Below are positions 9,850-18,240 of a DNA stretch of 64,000 nt, one piece after another (the stretch's first letter is position 1; every line of letters starts with the position of its first letter). The stretch is from Bacteroidales bacterium (GTDB lineage: Bacteria; Bacteroidota; Bacteroidia; Bacteroidales; VadinHA17), in contig JARGFQ010000011.1 in NCBI GenBank assembly GCA_029210565.1, positions 82,777 to 146,776 of the forward strand, written 5' to 3'. The notes beneath the pieces were generated by a model. The model did not search any database. It saw nothing but the letters and a program-made list of their open reading frames with translations, and had not been told where the DNA came from. Position numbers and translations under genes: made by a program.

Positions 9850-10872
9850 TCATGCTTCTCCTATCAACCCTCTGCCCTCCTTCACAAAGCTTCCGTCAGC
9901 TCTCATCTCTCTGACGATCTTGTCAAGGATGCCGTTCACAAAAGTACTGCTTTTGGCCGTGCAGTAATCCTTGGCTATCTCGATATACTCGTTGAGCGTA
10001 ACCTTCACGGGTACCTCGGGAAACTCCACCAGCTCCGTAATGGCAAGATGCATCACAAGCTGGTCCATCAGGGCAATCCTCTCCACCTCCCAGTTGGTAG
10101 TGTGAGAATCGATCAGCGCACTGTTTTTCTCGCTGTTCAGGATAGCCTTCCGGAGAAGTACCTTCACGAACTTTTCATCATCCTCACCGGTAAAGAGGGC
10201 AGGCATGGCTATTGAACTGCCATCGTCACTCTCCCTGAATTTTCCGAGTGAATTCCGTATCATCGATGCCACAAAGAAAAGATCATCATTCCAGTAAACC
10301 GACTGCTCCTCGAGGCTGGCATCAAGCTCCCCGGATGCAGGAAGCAGCTTTGTCACAAGCTCTTTTATAAAACTGCGGTCAGCCTTGTAGCTGTCGTCCG
10401 GAGATGACATGTATGCCTTGTAGCTCTCCCACTGTGTCATCTCGTTGTAAATCATTTTGACTATACCCGGATGCTCTGACCACGACAGGCCCTGTGTTCC
10501 AAGCCAGCGGCTCAACGACCTGAATCCTGTGATCCTGTCCTTCCTTGTCCATGATGCAGGAGTCGCTTCTGCATAGCGATGCAGCTGCTCATTCTTCCTG
10601 AGCTGATTGATGACCCTGTTCTCAGCAAAGCGTGTGTTCGGATTGATATCCTCGGGCGACGGAATATTCTTTGCCCTGGAGAGGACCACTTTCCCCCTGG
10701 CCATGTCGGCGAGAGCAATCAAAAGCAGCAGGAGATAATGATAAAGATCGTAGCTCTTCCTGATGCTCAACATCAGCTCCTGTTCAGCCTCCTCCAGGTC
10801 AGAAATCTCCTTCCTGTTGCAGGCGTAGAGAACTGAAAGCGCCTTGATCCTTAGTTGTCTTCTGCTTATCAT
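9850..10872 (-). CDS. nusB: Transcription antitermination factor NusB (long Bacteroidota form)
   Basis: RNA-binding protein that acts with NusE in rRNA antitermination. At 340 residues it is about twice the enterobacterial length. The canonical NusB helical domain occupies the C-terminal part (LMDQLVMHLAITELVEFPEVPVKV... EYIEIAKDYC..., KSSTFVNGILD). The N-terminal 190 residues begin with the NusB-like start SRRQLRIKALSVLYA and carry the extension found in this phylum. A -7 element at 10897-10904 lies just upstream, so this gene probably starts the transcript running to speB. Confidence 0.93.
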   Translation of the reverse strand: MISRRQLRIKALSVLYACNRKEISDLEEAEQELMLSIRKSYDLYHYLLLLLIALADMARGKVVLSRAKNIPSPEDINPNTRFAENRVINQLRKNEQLHRYAEATPASWTRKDRITGFRSLSRWLGTQGLSWSEHPGIVKMIYNEMTQWESYKAYMSSPDDSYKADRSFIKELVTKLLPASGELDASLEEQSVYWNDDLFFVASMIRNSLGKFRESDDGSSIAMPALFTGEDDEKFVKVLLRKAILNSEKNSALIDSHTTNWEVERIALMDQLVMHLAITELVEFPEVPVKVTLNEYIEIAKDYCTAKSSTFVNGILDKIVREMRADGSFVKEGRGLIGEA

Positions 10873-10896
10873 TTAAAGAACATATTTTTCAGGCAG

Positions 10897-10904
10897 CAAA
10901 GTTA
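10897..10904 (-). promoter_or_regulatory. -7 promoter element for nusB
   Basis: On the minus strand the site reads TAACTTTG (consensus TAnnTTTG), 24 bp upstream of the nusB ATG. It is divergent from the promoter at 10966-10995. No -33 match is evident. Confidence 0.5.
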
Positions 10905-10965
10905 AAAAAATAGCAACTTAATCTCACTGCCTGATTAAAAATCTCTTACAATTTGGAGGCTAGAT

Positions 10966-10995
10966 TTTGAGTTGATGAAATAATTGTTACATTTG
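10966..10995 (+). promoter_or_regulatory. Promoter (-33 TTTG, -7 TACATTTG) for the DUF3276 gene
   Basis: TTTG at 10966-10969 and TACATTTG at 10988-10995 are separated by 18 bp, matching both halves of the Bacteroidota sigma-70 promoter. The start codon is 40 bp further on. Confidence 0.7.
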
Positions 10996-11035
10996 GCCAT
11001 ACTAACCGGTTGAAACCCTAAAACATTCACTACTG

Positions 11036-11422
11036 ATGGAAGACGAGAAAGGCAGAACGGACGATCAGATTGAGAGAAGTGACAAGGAGGAGGTATTTAC
11101 TAAAGTTGTGCGCGCAGGGAAAAGGACATATTTCTTTGATGTCAAATCAACAAGACATGAGGATCTCTACCTCACAATCACAGAGAGCAAGAAGCGCATG
11201 GGCAAGGATGGCAAGATGTTCTATGAAAAACATAAGATCTTTCTTTATAAGGAGGATTTCGAAAAGTTCACCGAGGGTTTGCGTGAAGCGGTCACCTTTG
11301 CAGGCAATGGAGAGGTTACTCATGCCCCGCTTGACGCCGTGACCTCCGATGAAGAAAATGCTAGCGCCGTTCAAACCAGTGAGTTCTCAGATGTCGATTT
11401 TGATGAACTTGGCACCAGGTAG
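11036..11422 (+). CDS. PUR-alpha-like DNA/RNA-binding protein (DUF3276)
   Basis: 128 residues. The core (about 17-90) matches the DUF3276/PUR family of Bacteroidota: EVFTKVVRAGKRTYFFDVK, then DLYLTITESKK and HKIFLYKEDFEKF. Proteins of this fold bind single-stranded nucleic acid; the Borrelia homologue is a PUR-alpha protein. The last 35 residues are acidic and probably disordered. It has a well-formed promoter, is followed by DUF456 after 43 bp, and is divergent from nusB. Confidence 0.9.
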   Translation: MEDEKGRTDDQIERSDKEEVFTKVVRAGKRTYFFDVKSTRHEDLYLTITESKKRMGKDGKMFYEKHKIFLYKEDFEKFTEGLREAVTFAGNGEVTHAPLDAVTSDEENASAVQTSEFSDVDFDELGTR

Positions 11423-11465
11423 AGAAGACCCCCTGACTACTGTTGAACCTCAGTACGACGGTTAG

Positions 11466-11942
11466 ATGGATTACATTCTTTTAGCACTGGCCATCATTCT
11501 TATGATCACGGGTATTGCCGGATGCCTTCTGCCGGTACTTCCCGGGCCGCCATTGAGCTACCTGGGGATTGTGCTCCTTCACCTTACCCGTTTCGCTGAC
11601 ATAAGCAAAAACCTGTTTATCATACTGGGAGTGGTTGCCGTCGTGGTTACGGTAATCGATTACGTCGTTCCCATCTGGGGAACCCGTCAGTTCGGAGGAT
11701 CCAAATACGGAATGAGAGGTGCGACTGTAGGACTAATAATAGGACTCTTCCTCGGTCCGCCCGGAATTATTATCGGTCCCTTTATAGGAGCCGTAGTAGG
11801 TGAGCTCATATTCAAGGATGATTTTAAATATGCCATCAAGGCTGGCTTTGGCAGCCTCCTCGGATTCCTCACAGGTGTGGGTCTCAAGCTGGCCGCCTCA
11901 CTCCTGATAACCTTCTACTTCGTCAAGGCACTGATAGTGTAG
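11466..11942 (+). CDS. DUF456 family membrane protein
   Basis: 158 residues, almost entirely hydrophobic with about four membrane segments. The glycine-rich repeat-like motif (GATVGLIIGLFLGPPGIIIGPFIGAVVGEL) is typical of DUF456. Function is unknown. The TAG stop at 11940-11942 is followed at once by the heptanucleotide array (ATTTGCG from 11943). Confidence 0.88.
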   Translation: MDYILLALAIILMITGIAGCLLPVLPGPPLSYLGIVLLHLTRFADISKNLFIILGVVAVVVTVIDYVVPIWGTRQFGGSKYGMRGATVGLIIGLFLGPPGIIIGPFIGAVVGELIFKDDFKYAIKAGFGSLLGFLTGVGLKLAASLLITFYFVKALIV

Positions 11943-12163
11943 ATTTGCGATTTCGTTTTCGAAAAGTCTACTGCCTTTTGCCCACTGCATTTAGTCACCG
12001 TCGCCCTCTTCGACATCCACAGTTTTAACGGAGGATGTGGCGAAGGTGGCCGACTGCCGACTGGCGACTGCCGACTGGCGACTGCCGACTGCTGACTGGC
12101 GACTGCTGACTGCCGACTGCCGACTGGCGACTGCCGACTGCCGACTGCCGACTGCCAACTGGC
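11943..12163. repeat. Heptanucleotide array with internal hairpin module, copy 1
   Basis: Three parts. From 11943 come ATTTGCG-type heptads directly after the DUF456 stop. 11996-12051 is a 56-bp hairpin module with arms CCACC-g-TCGCC / GGCGA-a-GGTGG and inner arms ACATCC / GGATGT. 12052-12163 is a perfect run of sixteen 7-bp units (GACTGCC, GACTGGC, GACTGCT, last AACTGGC) ending in the argF stop codon. The array fills the whole convergent gap. The open frames across it (SRQSAVG-like repeats) are artefacts. Confidence 0.9.
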
Positions 12164-13164
12164 TATACACCCAGCGTTGCAACCATCACTGCCTTGATGG
12201 TGTGCATCCGGTTCTCGGCCTCGTCAAACACAATCGAATGGTGTGATTCAAATACCTCTTCCGTCACCTCCATGCCATCGAGACCATATTTTTTAAAGAT
12301 CTCCTCACCCATCTTCGTCTCCCTGTTGTGGAAAGCAGGCAGGCAGTGGAGAAAATTGACCTTCGGGTTACCCGTCAGGATAATCACCTCCCCGTTTACC
12401 TGGTAAGGCTTCAGTAATTTGATCCTCTCCTCCCATACTGCCTCGGGCTCACCCATGGAGACCCAAACATCGGTATAGAGGAAGTCAACATCCCTGACAG
12501 CATCGGCCACGGTCTCGGTAAGTGTGATCTTTGCTCCTGTCTCCCGTGCTATCTCACGACACTGCCGTACCAGCTCAGATGAAGGCTGGCATGCTGCGGG
12601 AGCCGCAGCCCGGAAGTCCATACCCATCTTGGCCGCACCCACCATCAGCGAGTTACCCATGTTGTTGCGGGCATCGCCAAGGTAGCAGAAGCTGATCTTG
12701 TTCAGGGGCTTGTCACAGTGCTCCATCATGGTCATGAAGTCAGCGAGGATCTGTGTCGGATGAAACTCGTTTGTCAGCCCGTTCCAGACCGGAACTCCGG
12801 CATAAGCTGCCAGCTCTTCAACTATCTGCTGACCGTAACCCCGGTACTCGATGCCGTCATACATCCTGCCCAGCACGCGGGCAGTATCCTTCATCGACTC
12901 CTTGTGCCCTATCTGTGAGCCTGACGGACCCAGATAGGTCACGTGGGCTCCCTGATCAAACGCTGCCACCTCAAAGGCACAACGGGTGCGGGTGGATGTC
13001 TTCTCGAATATCAGCGCGATATTCTTGCCGGTGAGCCTCTGCCTCTCTGTTCCGGTATATTTTGCCTTCTTGAGATCAAAGGAGAGGTCAAGGAGAAATT
13101 TTATCTCCTCCGGTGTAAAGTCGAGCAGCTTGAGGAAGCCGCGGTTTCTTAAATTGTAAGCCAT
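12163..13164 (-). CDS. argF: Ornithine carbamoyltransferase, probably catabolic
   Basis: Transfers a carbamoyl group between carbamoyl phosphate and ornithine to make citrulline, or the reverse. The 333-residue protein has the carbamoyl-phosphate motif STRTR at residues 57-61, HPTQ near 145, and the ornithine-site segment [10 protein letters not shown] near 280. It lies 69 bp downstream of a carbamate kinase gene in the same direction, a pairing typical of the arginine deiminase pathway, in which the enzyme runs in reverse (arcB). No arginine deiminase is in the window, so catabolic use is inferred from context. A heptad array occupies its leader (13174-13236) and another starts at its TAG stop. 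Confidence 0.93.
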   Translation of the reverse strand: MAYNLRNRGFLKLLDFTPEEIKFLLDLSFDLKKAKYTGTERQRLTGKNIALIFEKTSTRTRCAFEVAAFDQGAHVTYLGPSGSQIGHKESMKDTARVLGRMYDGIEYRGYGQQIVEELAAYAGVPVWNGLTNEFHPTQILADFMTMMEHCDKPLNKISFCYLGDARNNMGNSLMVGAAKMGMDFRAAAPAACQPSSELVRQCREIARETGAKITLTETVADAVRDVDFLYTDVWVSMGEPEAVWEERIKLLKPYQVNGEVIILTGNPKVNFLHCLPAFHNRETKMGEEIFKKYGLDGMEVTEEVFESHHSIVFDEAENRMHTIKAVMVATLGV

Positions 13165-13173
13165 ATCCCTGTT

Positions 13174-13236
13174 ATTTGCGATTTGCGATTTTGGTTGCCG
13201 ACTGAAGACTGCTGACTGCCGACTGGGAACTGCCTA
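13174..13236. repeat. Heptanucleotide array, copy 2 (arcC-argF gap)
   Basis: Exactly nine consecutive 7-bp units in one register: ATTTGCG, ATTTGCG, ATTTTGG, TTGCCGA, CTGAAGA, CTGCTGA, CTGCCGA, CTGGGAA, CTGCCTA. It starts 9 bp upstream of the argF ATG. Its last unit contains the complement of the arcC TAG stop. It shows the AT-rich and GC-rich heptad types joined without a break in phase. Confidence 0.88.
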
Positions 13237-14190
13237 GTCATACTCCATCGTTATCTTTGTTCCATACCGTTTATCCTCCAGCTTAAAGGCCTCGGTGATG
13301 ATGCTCTTGCTTCCGCCGGCACGGATGAAGCTCAGGCAGGCCTCTATCTTCGGAGCCATGCTCCCCTTCGAGAAATGTCCCTCATTGAGATACTTCATTG
13401 CATCACTGTAGTTAAGGAACTCCTTGATCTCCTCGTCGGGCTGCTTGTAATTGATATAGACGTAAGGCACATCCGTCAGGATGTAGAACTCATCTGCCCC
13501 TATCTTCGAGGCGAGCAGTGCTGAGGCGAGATCCTTGTCGATGACTGCCTCGGCAGGCCTTACATCATTCTTTTCGTCAATGTAGACAGGAACCCCTCCC
13601 CCTCCTGCAGCGATGACGATATTACCCCTGCCGGCGAGCTCGCGTATAAGATCATGGTTCATCAAATCCCCAGGTTTGGGTGATGGCACCACCCTGCGGA
13701 ATCCTCCTTCAGTCTTTACCTCCTCCTTGAATACCCATTCCTTTTCCCTGGCAAGCTCCTCGGCCTGCTCCCTGGTGTAGATCTTGCCCACCCTCTTCTG
13801 TGGATCGCTGAAGGCAGGATCATCCTTGTCGACCACCACGGTAGTGACCAGGCAAACGACATTCTTGTTGATGCCGTGCCTGTTAAGCACATTCTTGAAC
13901 ATCCGTTCAATCATATAACCTATGCCTCCCTGGGAGTCAGCCACGCATATGTCAATGGGCATCTGAGCAATACCGTACATCTGCTCCCCGGCATCATTGC
14001 GCATGAGTATGTTACCAACCTGTGGTCCGTTTCCGTGCGTTATGACCAGGTCATATCCTTCCTTTATTAAATGTATCAGGTTCTCAAGGGTGTCAGTCGT
14101 ATTCTGCTCCTGCTCTTCAATTGTCCCCACCTGGTCACCCCTGAGAAGTGCGTTGCCCCCGAGGGCGATAACTGCAAGTTTCTTACTCAT
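13234..14190 (-). CDS. arcC: Carbamate kinase
   Basis: Makes ATP from carbamoyl phosphate and ADP, the energy-yielding step of arginine/citrulline or agmatine fermentation. The 318-residue protein has the amino-acid-kinase start IALGGNALL, then THGNGPQVGN near residue 51, and the GGGGVPV loop near 195. Length and motifs match ArcC. It is first in a two-gene run with argF. A -7 element lies 26 bp upstream and a 14-bp palindrome sits just beyond it, so dedicated regulation is likely. Confidence 0.94.
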   Translation of the reverse strand: MSKKLAVIALGGNALLRGDQVGTIEEQEQNTTDTLENLIHLIKEGYDLVITHGNGPQVGNILMRNDAGEQMYGIAQMPIDICVADSQGGIGYMIERMFKNVLNRHGINKNVVCLVTTVVVDKDDPAFSDPQKRVGKIYTREQAEELAREKEWVFKEEVKTEGGFRRVVPSPKPGDLMNHDLIRELAGRGNIVIAAGGGGVPVYIDEKNDVRPAEAVIDKDLASALLASKIGADEFYILTDVPYVYINYKQPDEEIKEFLNYSDAMKYLNEGHFSKGSMAPKIEACLSFIRAGGSKSIITEAFKLEDKRYGTKITMEYD

Positions 14191-14215
14191 TACTTTTATG
14201 TGTGTAGCACTGCGA

Positions 14216-14223
14216 CAAAGCTA
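14216..14223 (-). promoter_or_regulatory. -7 promoter element for arcC
   Basis: The minus strand reads TAGCTTTG (TAnnTTTG), giving a leader of about 19 bases to the arcC ATG at 14190. Confidence 0.55.
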
Positions 14224-14238
14224 AAATATTAAATGAAA

Positions 14239-14252
14239 CCTGCATATGCAGG
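14239..14252. promoter_or_regulatory. Perfect 14-bp palindrome at the arcC promoter, candidate operator
   Basis: CCTGCATATGCAGG is a perfect inverted repeat, 15 bp upstream of the arcC -7 element, so it covers about -30 to -43. That position suits a repressor blocking the -33 region or an activator next to polymerase. It does not match an ARG box closely, and the regulator is not identified. Confidence 0.5.
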
Positions 14253-14438
14253 AACTCACAAAAGAGTATGATTCTATTATTTCAAGCAAGATACAATTGA
14301 CCAATAAAAGAATTCTTAATCGTATGAAATTAATCATGGCCAAAATTACTCAGACAAAAGGGCCAATTTGACCCCATAGTAAAGGAGAGGGACGAAATCT
14401 GTAACAGAATTACTACATTTACACCCAAACAGTTTTAC

Positions 14439-15128
14439 GTGAAGTATCTCCCTCCTCTCAAGATCCCCATGCTGATTCTGACTCTCCTGCTTGCCTCCTG
14501 CAGGGGCGATGCGGGGTATAAGAACATGAGAGAGGGCGAGATATGGTATAATATCAAGTATGTCAGCAACCCCTCCTCCCTGTCAAGCGATCTGCTGCCA
14601 AAGGAACTGGTGATAGCGTTTAAGAGTGACCTCATCAGTACAAGCCTCAAAGCACCTATCGGAAACACCGGCATTACCACTGTCATCAACCCCAGGGAGA
14701 ACATCTATGACACTTATTTTAACCTGCTCAGCTTCAAGTACTATTTTGAGGGCAACTACAGGGACATTCAGCCCGGTTTTACGGCTATGGAAGGAATGAC
14801 GGTGCATGACACCGGACGGAGATCGGTAATCTGCGGATTCAACTGCCGGCAGGCCAGGGTAGATATCCCCGGTTCCGGGAGCGCCAGGCATATCTGGTAT
14901 ACCTATGAGATTAAAGCGGAGAATCCTAACCGTATGACTCCCTACCGGGATGTTGACGGAGTGCTGATGGACTTCTTTTACATTATTGGCGATGCAGAGC
15001 TGCAGTTCACGGCTGATGAGGTACTCAGGAAAGATATTCCCGACAGGGAGTTCGAAAAGAAGAGCAACTATAAAAAGGTGCCTGCCAGTTTCCTGAATGC
15101 TCTAATTCTCAAAATGATCTCCTTTTGA
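14439..15128 (+). CDS. Uncharacterised lipoprotein
   Basis: 229 residues if started at the GTG at 14439, or ten fewer from an in-frame ATG at 14469. Both give a signal peptide ending in a lipobox (LLLASC). The longer form places two lysines before the hydrophobic stretch and is preferred. The mature part is soluble and mixed alpha/beta, with two cysteines close together (ICGFNCRQ). I do not recognise a family with confidence; overall shape resembles DUF4412/GLPGLI-type Bacteroidota secreted proteins. A near-consensus -7 element (TACATTTA, 14414-14421) lies upstream. ftsK follows after 87 bp. Confidence 0.7.
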   Translation: MKYLPPLKIPMLILTLLLASCRGDAGYKNMREGEIWYNIKYVSNPSSLSSDLLPKELVIAFKSDLISTSLKAPIGNTGITTVINPRENIYDTYFNLLSFKYYFEGNYRDIQPGFTAMEGMTVHDTGRRSVICGFNCRQARVDIPGSGSARHIWYTYEIKAENPNRMTPYRDVDGVLMDFFYIIGDAELQFTADEVLRKDIPDREFEKKSNYKKVPASFLNALILKMISF

Positions 15129-15159
15129 AAATATTGATCTCCGGCTCAACCATTTTTTT

Positions 15160-15167
15160 TACCTTTG
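15160..15167 (+). promoter_or_regulatory. -7 promoter element for ftsK
   Basis: TACCTTTG fits TAnnTTTG exactly. A transcript would start near 15174, which excludes the in-frame TTG/ATG options at 15165 and supports the ATG at 15216. Confidence 0.5.
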
Positions 15168-15215
15168 CTATTCATTTTACAGGTCTCTGAGGATCAGTTA
15201 CACCCTTGCAGCTTT

Positions 15216-17597
15216 ATGGGCAAACAGAAGAAAAACAACGGTTCGTCATCCAGGAAGAAAAGTCCTGCCAGCAACCCGTCAGGGGAGAACCTGAGGTTCA
15301 TTGCAGGTCTTGTTCTGCTTGTCTTTGCCCTCTACATGCTGGTGGTCTTCATCTCCTATGTCATGACAGGAACGGCGGACCAGAGCTCACTGGGACCTCA
15401 GCCTGAAGACGCTTCGTACGCCTACAGGAACTGGGGCGGCAAGGCAGGTTTTAAGATCAGTCACTACTTCATCTACAACGGCTTCGGACTGGGATCATTC
15501 TTTCTCCCTCTGATCATTGGCGCCATAGGCCTTGCCCTGCTCAGGGTCAGATACTTCCGGCTCGGCAGGAATATCCTCCGGTTTCTTCTGGCGACCGTGC
15601 TGGTCTCGGCAATACTTGGTTTCATTGCCGGTCAGTCGACCTTCCTCGGGTCTGGCCCCGGAGGCGAGTTCGGGTATATCGCGGCAAGCAGGATGAATGA
15701 CATCCTGGGTAAGGTAGGCACCGGTGCAGCCCTGCTGGTAATCACGGTAGCATACCTGGTATTCGCCCTTCACGTCAGCCCCCATGCCCTCAGGAAACCC
15801 ATTGCCTCGGTTGCCAGGGCAGGAGCCTCAGCCTTCTCAGGCGAAGGGAGGAAGAAAAACATTGTCACGGAAGAGGCCAGGGTGGCACCGGAAGAGAACT
15901 ACCCGTCGGTTGAGGATGAGCCTCTCAGGGGGGATGAAGAGGAGACCGACCCCATCGATGACTTTTACAGGCCGCCGGAGGTGCCGGAAGAGAGACGCAT
16001 CGTGAATGTCATCGGCGGCAACAAAAAGCCAGTATCGGTGGAGCCGGTCGACGACGATGAACCGGTAATCGACCTTCCTCCCTTTGACCCCCGTCTCTCT
16101 CTGCCGCGCTACAAGTTCCCCACGCTGGCCCTGTTGCGCGACTACCGGAGCACGGCAACCACCACCACTGACGAGGTCAACGCCAACAAGGAGATCATCA
16201 CCAAGACCCTCTCTGACCATAAGATAACCATCAGGCAGATCTCTGCCACGGTCGGACCCACCGTCACCCTTTACGAGGTGGTGCCCGACAGGGGTGTAAA
16301 GATCCACCGCATCAAATCGCTCGACAACGATATAGCCCTCAGTCTCTCGGCCCTGGGCATCAGGATCATCGCCCCCATACCCGGAAGGGGAACGGTGGGT
16401 ATTGAGGTGCCCAACAAGAAGCCTGAGACGGTATCAATGAAAGGGCTGATTTCTTCACGGGAGTTCAACCACTCCGATTACGAGCTTCCCCTGGCGCTGG
16501 GACGCACTATCACCAACGACCCGTTTATCATTGACCTCACCACCATGCCCCACCTGCTTGTTGCAGGAGCTACCGGTCAGGGTAAGTCGGTAGGACTCAA
16601 TGCCATCATCACATCGCTGCTCTACAAGAAGCACCCCGCGGAGCTGAAGCTTGTGCTTATTGACCCCAAGAGGGTCGAGCTGCCGCTCTACGCCAAGATC
16701 GAACGCCACTTCCTTGCCAAGCTGCCCGATGAAGAAGATGCCATTGTCACTGACACCAAGAAGGTGATCAACACCCTCAATTCGCTCTGCATTCTCATGG
16801 ACCACCGCCTTGATCTGCTCAAACTGTCACAGACAAGGAACATCAAGGAATACAATGGGAGGTTCATAGCCCGCAGGCTCAACCCCGAGAAGGGGCACGA
16901 CTTCATGCCCTACATTGTGCTTATAATTGATGAGTTCGCCGACCTGATAATGACATCGGGGCGTGATGTGGAGGCACCGATAGGAAGGCTGGCGCAGCTC
17001 TCCAGGGCGGTAGGCATCCACCTTATCATCTCCACACAGAGACCCTCGGTAAGCATAATAACAGGGTTCATTAAGGCCAACTTCCCCTCACGCATCGCCT
17101 TCAGGGTCTTCTCCGGCGTCGACTCACGCACCATCCTCGACACCACCGGTGCCGACAGGCTGGTGGGAAGAGGTGATGCACTCATCTCCCGCGGCGGCGA
17201 ACCTGTAAGGGTGCAGTGCGCCTTCATAGACACGCCCGAGATAGAAGAGGTGACCGAATTCATTGGCTCACAGCAGGGCTACCCCGATGCAATGCATCTT
17301 CCGGAGTATGTCGGTGATGATGATGCCGACAACGGCAACAGGGAGGTTGACCTGAAGAAGCGCGACCCGCTCTTTGATGAGGCTGCCAGGCTGGTGGTGC
17401 AGCACCAGCAGGGATCAACATCGCTTATCCAGAGAAGGATGCAGCTCGGATACAACCGTGCCGGACGTATCATCGACCAGCTTGAGGCTGCAGGCATCGT
17501 AGGACAGTTCGAGGGAAGCAAGGCGCGCGAGGTCATAGTTCAGGATCCTCAGACTTTGGAACGGATTTTGAAGAGCCTTGATGAGGAGAACGCATAA
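15216..17597 (+). CDS. ftsK: DNA translocase FtsK
   Basis: Septal DNA pump that clears chromosome dimers at division and activates XerCD recombination. The 793-residue protein has a basic start (GKQKKNN), four membrane helices in the first 190 residues, and an acidic linker rich in Glu/Asp/Pro (about 210-290). The RecA-like motor has Walker A GATGQGKS near residue 450 and the LVLIDPKRVEL segment, with Walker B IVLIIDEFADL. A winged-helix gamma domain closes the protein (TSLIQRRMQLGYNRAGRI), able to read the polar DNA signals. The linker is short compared with E. coli FtsK, normal for the phylum. Confidence 0.96.
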   Translation: MGKQKKNNGSSSRKKSPASNPSGENLRFIAGLVLLVFALYMLVVFISYVMTGTADQSSLGPQPEDASYAYRNWGGKAGFKISHYFIYNGFGLGSFFLPLIIGAIGLALLRVRYFRLGRNILRFLLATVLVSAILGFIAGQSTFLGSGPGGEFGYIAASRMNDILGKVGTGAALLVITVAYLVFALHVSPHALRKPIASVARAGASAFSGEGRKKNIVTEEARVAPEENYPSVEDEPLRGDEEETDPIDDFYRPPEVPEERRIVNVIGGNKKPVSVEPVDDDEPVIDLPPFDPRLSLPRYKFPTLALLRDYRSTATTTTDEVNANKEIITKTLSDHKITIRQISATVGPTVTLYEVVPDRGVKIHRIKSLDNDIALSLSALGIRIIAPIPGRGTVGIEVPNKKPETVSMKGLISSREFNHSDYELPLALGRTITNDPFIIDLTTMPHLLVAGATGQGKSVGLNAIITSLLYKKHPAELKLVLIDPKRVELPLYAKIERHFLAKLPDEEDAIVTDTKKVINTLNSLCILMDHRLDLLKLSQTRNIKEYNGRFIARRLNPEKGHDFMPYIVLIIDEFADLIMTSGRDVEAPIGRLAQLSRAVGIHLIISTQRPSVSIITGFIKANFPSRIAFRVFSGVDSRTILDTTGADRLVGRGDALISRGGEPVRVQCAFIDTPEIEEVTEFIGSQQGYPDAMHLPEYVGDDDADNGNREVDLKKRDPLFDEAARLVVQHQQGSTSLIQRRMQLGYNRAGRIIDQLEAAGIVGQFEGSKAREVIVQDPQTLERILKSLDEENA

Positions 17598-17598
17598 T

Positions 17599-18234
17599 AT
17601 GAACAAAACAGGACTCATACTGCTGCTCACGATGACAGCACTGACGGCTGCCGCACAGAAGGACCCGGAGGCTATCATGGTGCTCTCGGAGTTCGGCAAA
17701 ATGGCTACCTCGGCACCGTCGGTGAAGATAGATTTTACCGTTATCACCAACGACAGCCGTGAAGGCGACATAACAACCCTTACCGGCTCAGCAGTGATAG
17801 CAGGAGACAGGTACAGGATCACCCTGCCCGAGAACGAGATATGGGCCGACGGGAAAGCTGTATGGAGTTATCTGCCGGATATAGGTGAAGTAACAATCAC
17901 TGAGCCTGATCCCTATGAAGACTCCTTCATGTCTAAACCGTCCCTCCTCTTCACCATGTACGAGGAGGGTTACAAGGTGAGACTCGTTGAGCAGAACACC
18001 ACTGAATGGGTCGTTGACCTCTATCCCGAAGAAATTGACAACAACCTGGTGCTCATCAGGCTCAGGATAGGGAAAGCGGGTTACGGTCTCAGGTCAGCGG
18101 AATACAGGACCAAGGATGGCATAAGCGTAACGCTTACATCAGACAGTTTTGACCTCTCCTTCCGCCCGCCATCCGGCTATTTTACATATGACCCTGCCGA
18201 TCATAAAGGGGTGGATGTGATTGACATGCGGTAG
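17599..18234 (+). CDS. lolA: LolA-like outer-membrane lipoprotein carrier protein
   Basis: Periplasmic chaperone family that carries lipoproteins from the inner-membrane LolCDE complex to the outer membrane. The 211-residue protein has a cleavable signal peptide (LILLLTMTALTAAAQ) and a LolA-type half-barrel (DFTVITNDSREGDI, then WADGKAVWSYLPDIGEVTI). ATG at 17599 is one base after the ftsK stop; the ftsK-lolA order is common in Bacteroidota. Sequence similarity in this family is low, so a role in lipoprotein transport is inferred from fold and context. Confidence 0.85.
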   Translation: MNKTGLILLLTMTALTAAAQKDPEAIMVLSEFGKMATSAPSVKIDFTVITNDSREGDITTLTGSAVIAGDRYRITLPENEIWADGKAVWSYLPDIGEVTITEPDPYEDSFMSKPSLLFTMYEEGYKVRLVEQNTTEWVVDLYPEEIDNNLVLIRLRIGKAGYGLRSAEYRTKDGISVTLTSDSFDLSFRPPSGYFTYDPADHKGVDVIDMR

Positions 18235-18240
18235 AGTCAG

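Noticed and set aside
12052..12163. CRISPR-like regular repeats
   Set aside because: Units are 7 bp and contiguous with no spacers, and no cas genes are present.
11991..12182. Open frame with SRQSAVG-type repeats (and similar frames at 12037-12246 and 27929-28369)
   Set aside because: They are translations of the heptanucleotide arrays; period 7 cycles through three frames and gives open repeats on either strand without a coding signal.
15165..15215. Longer N-terminus for FtsK
   Set aside because: The added 17 residues precede the basic FtsK start and overlap the -7 element at 15160-15167.
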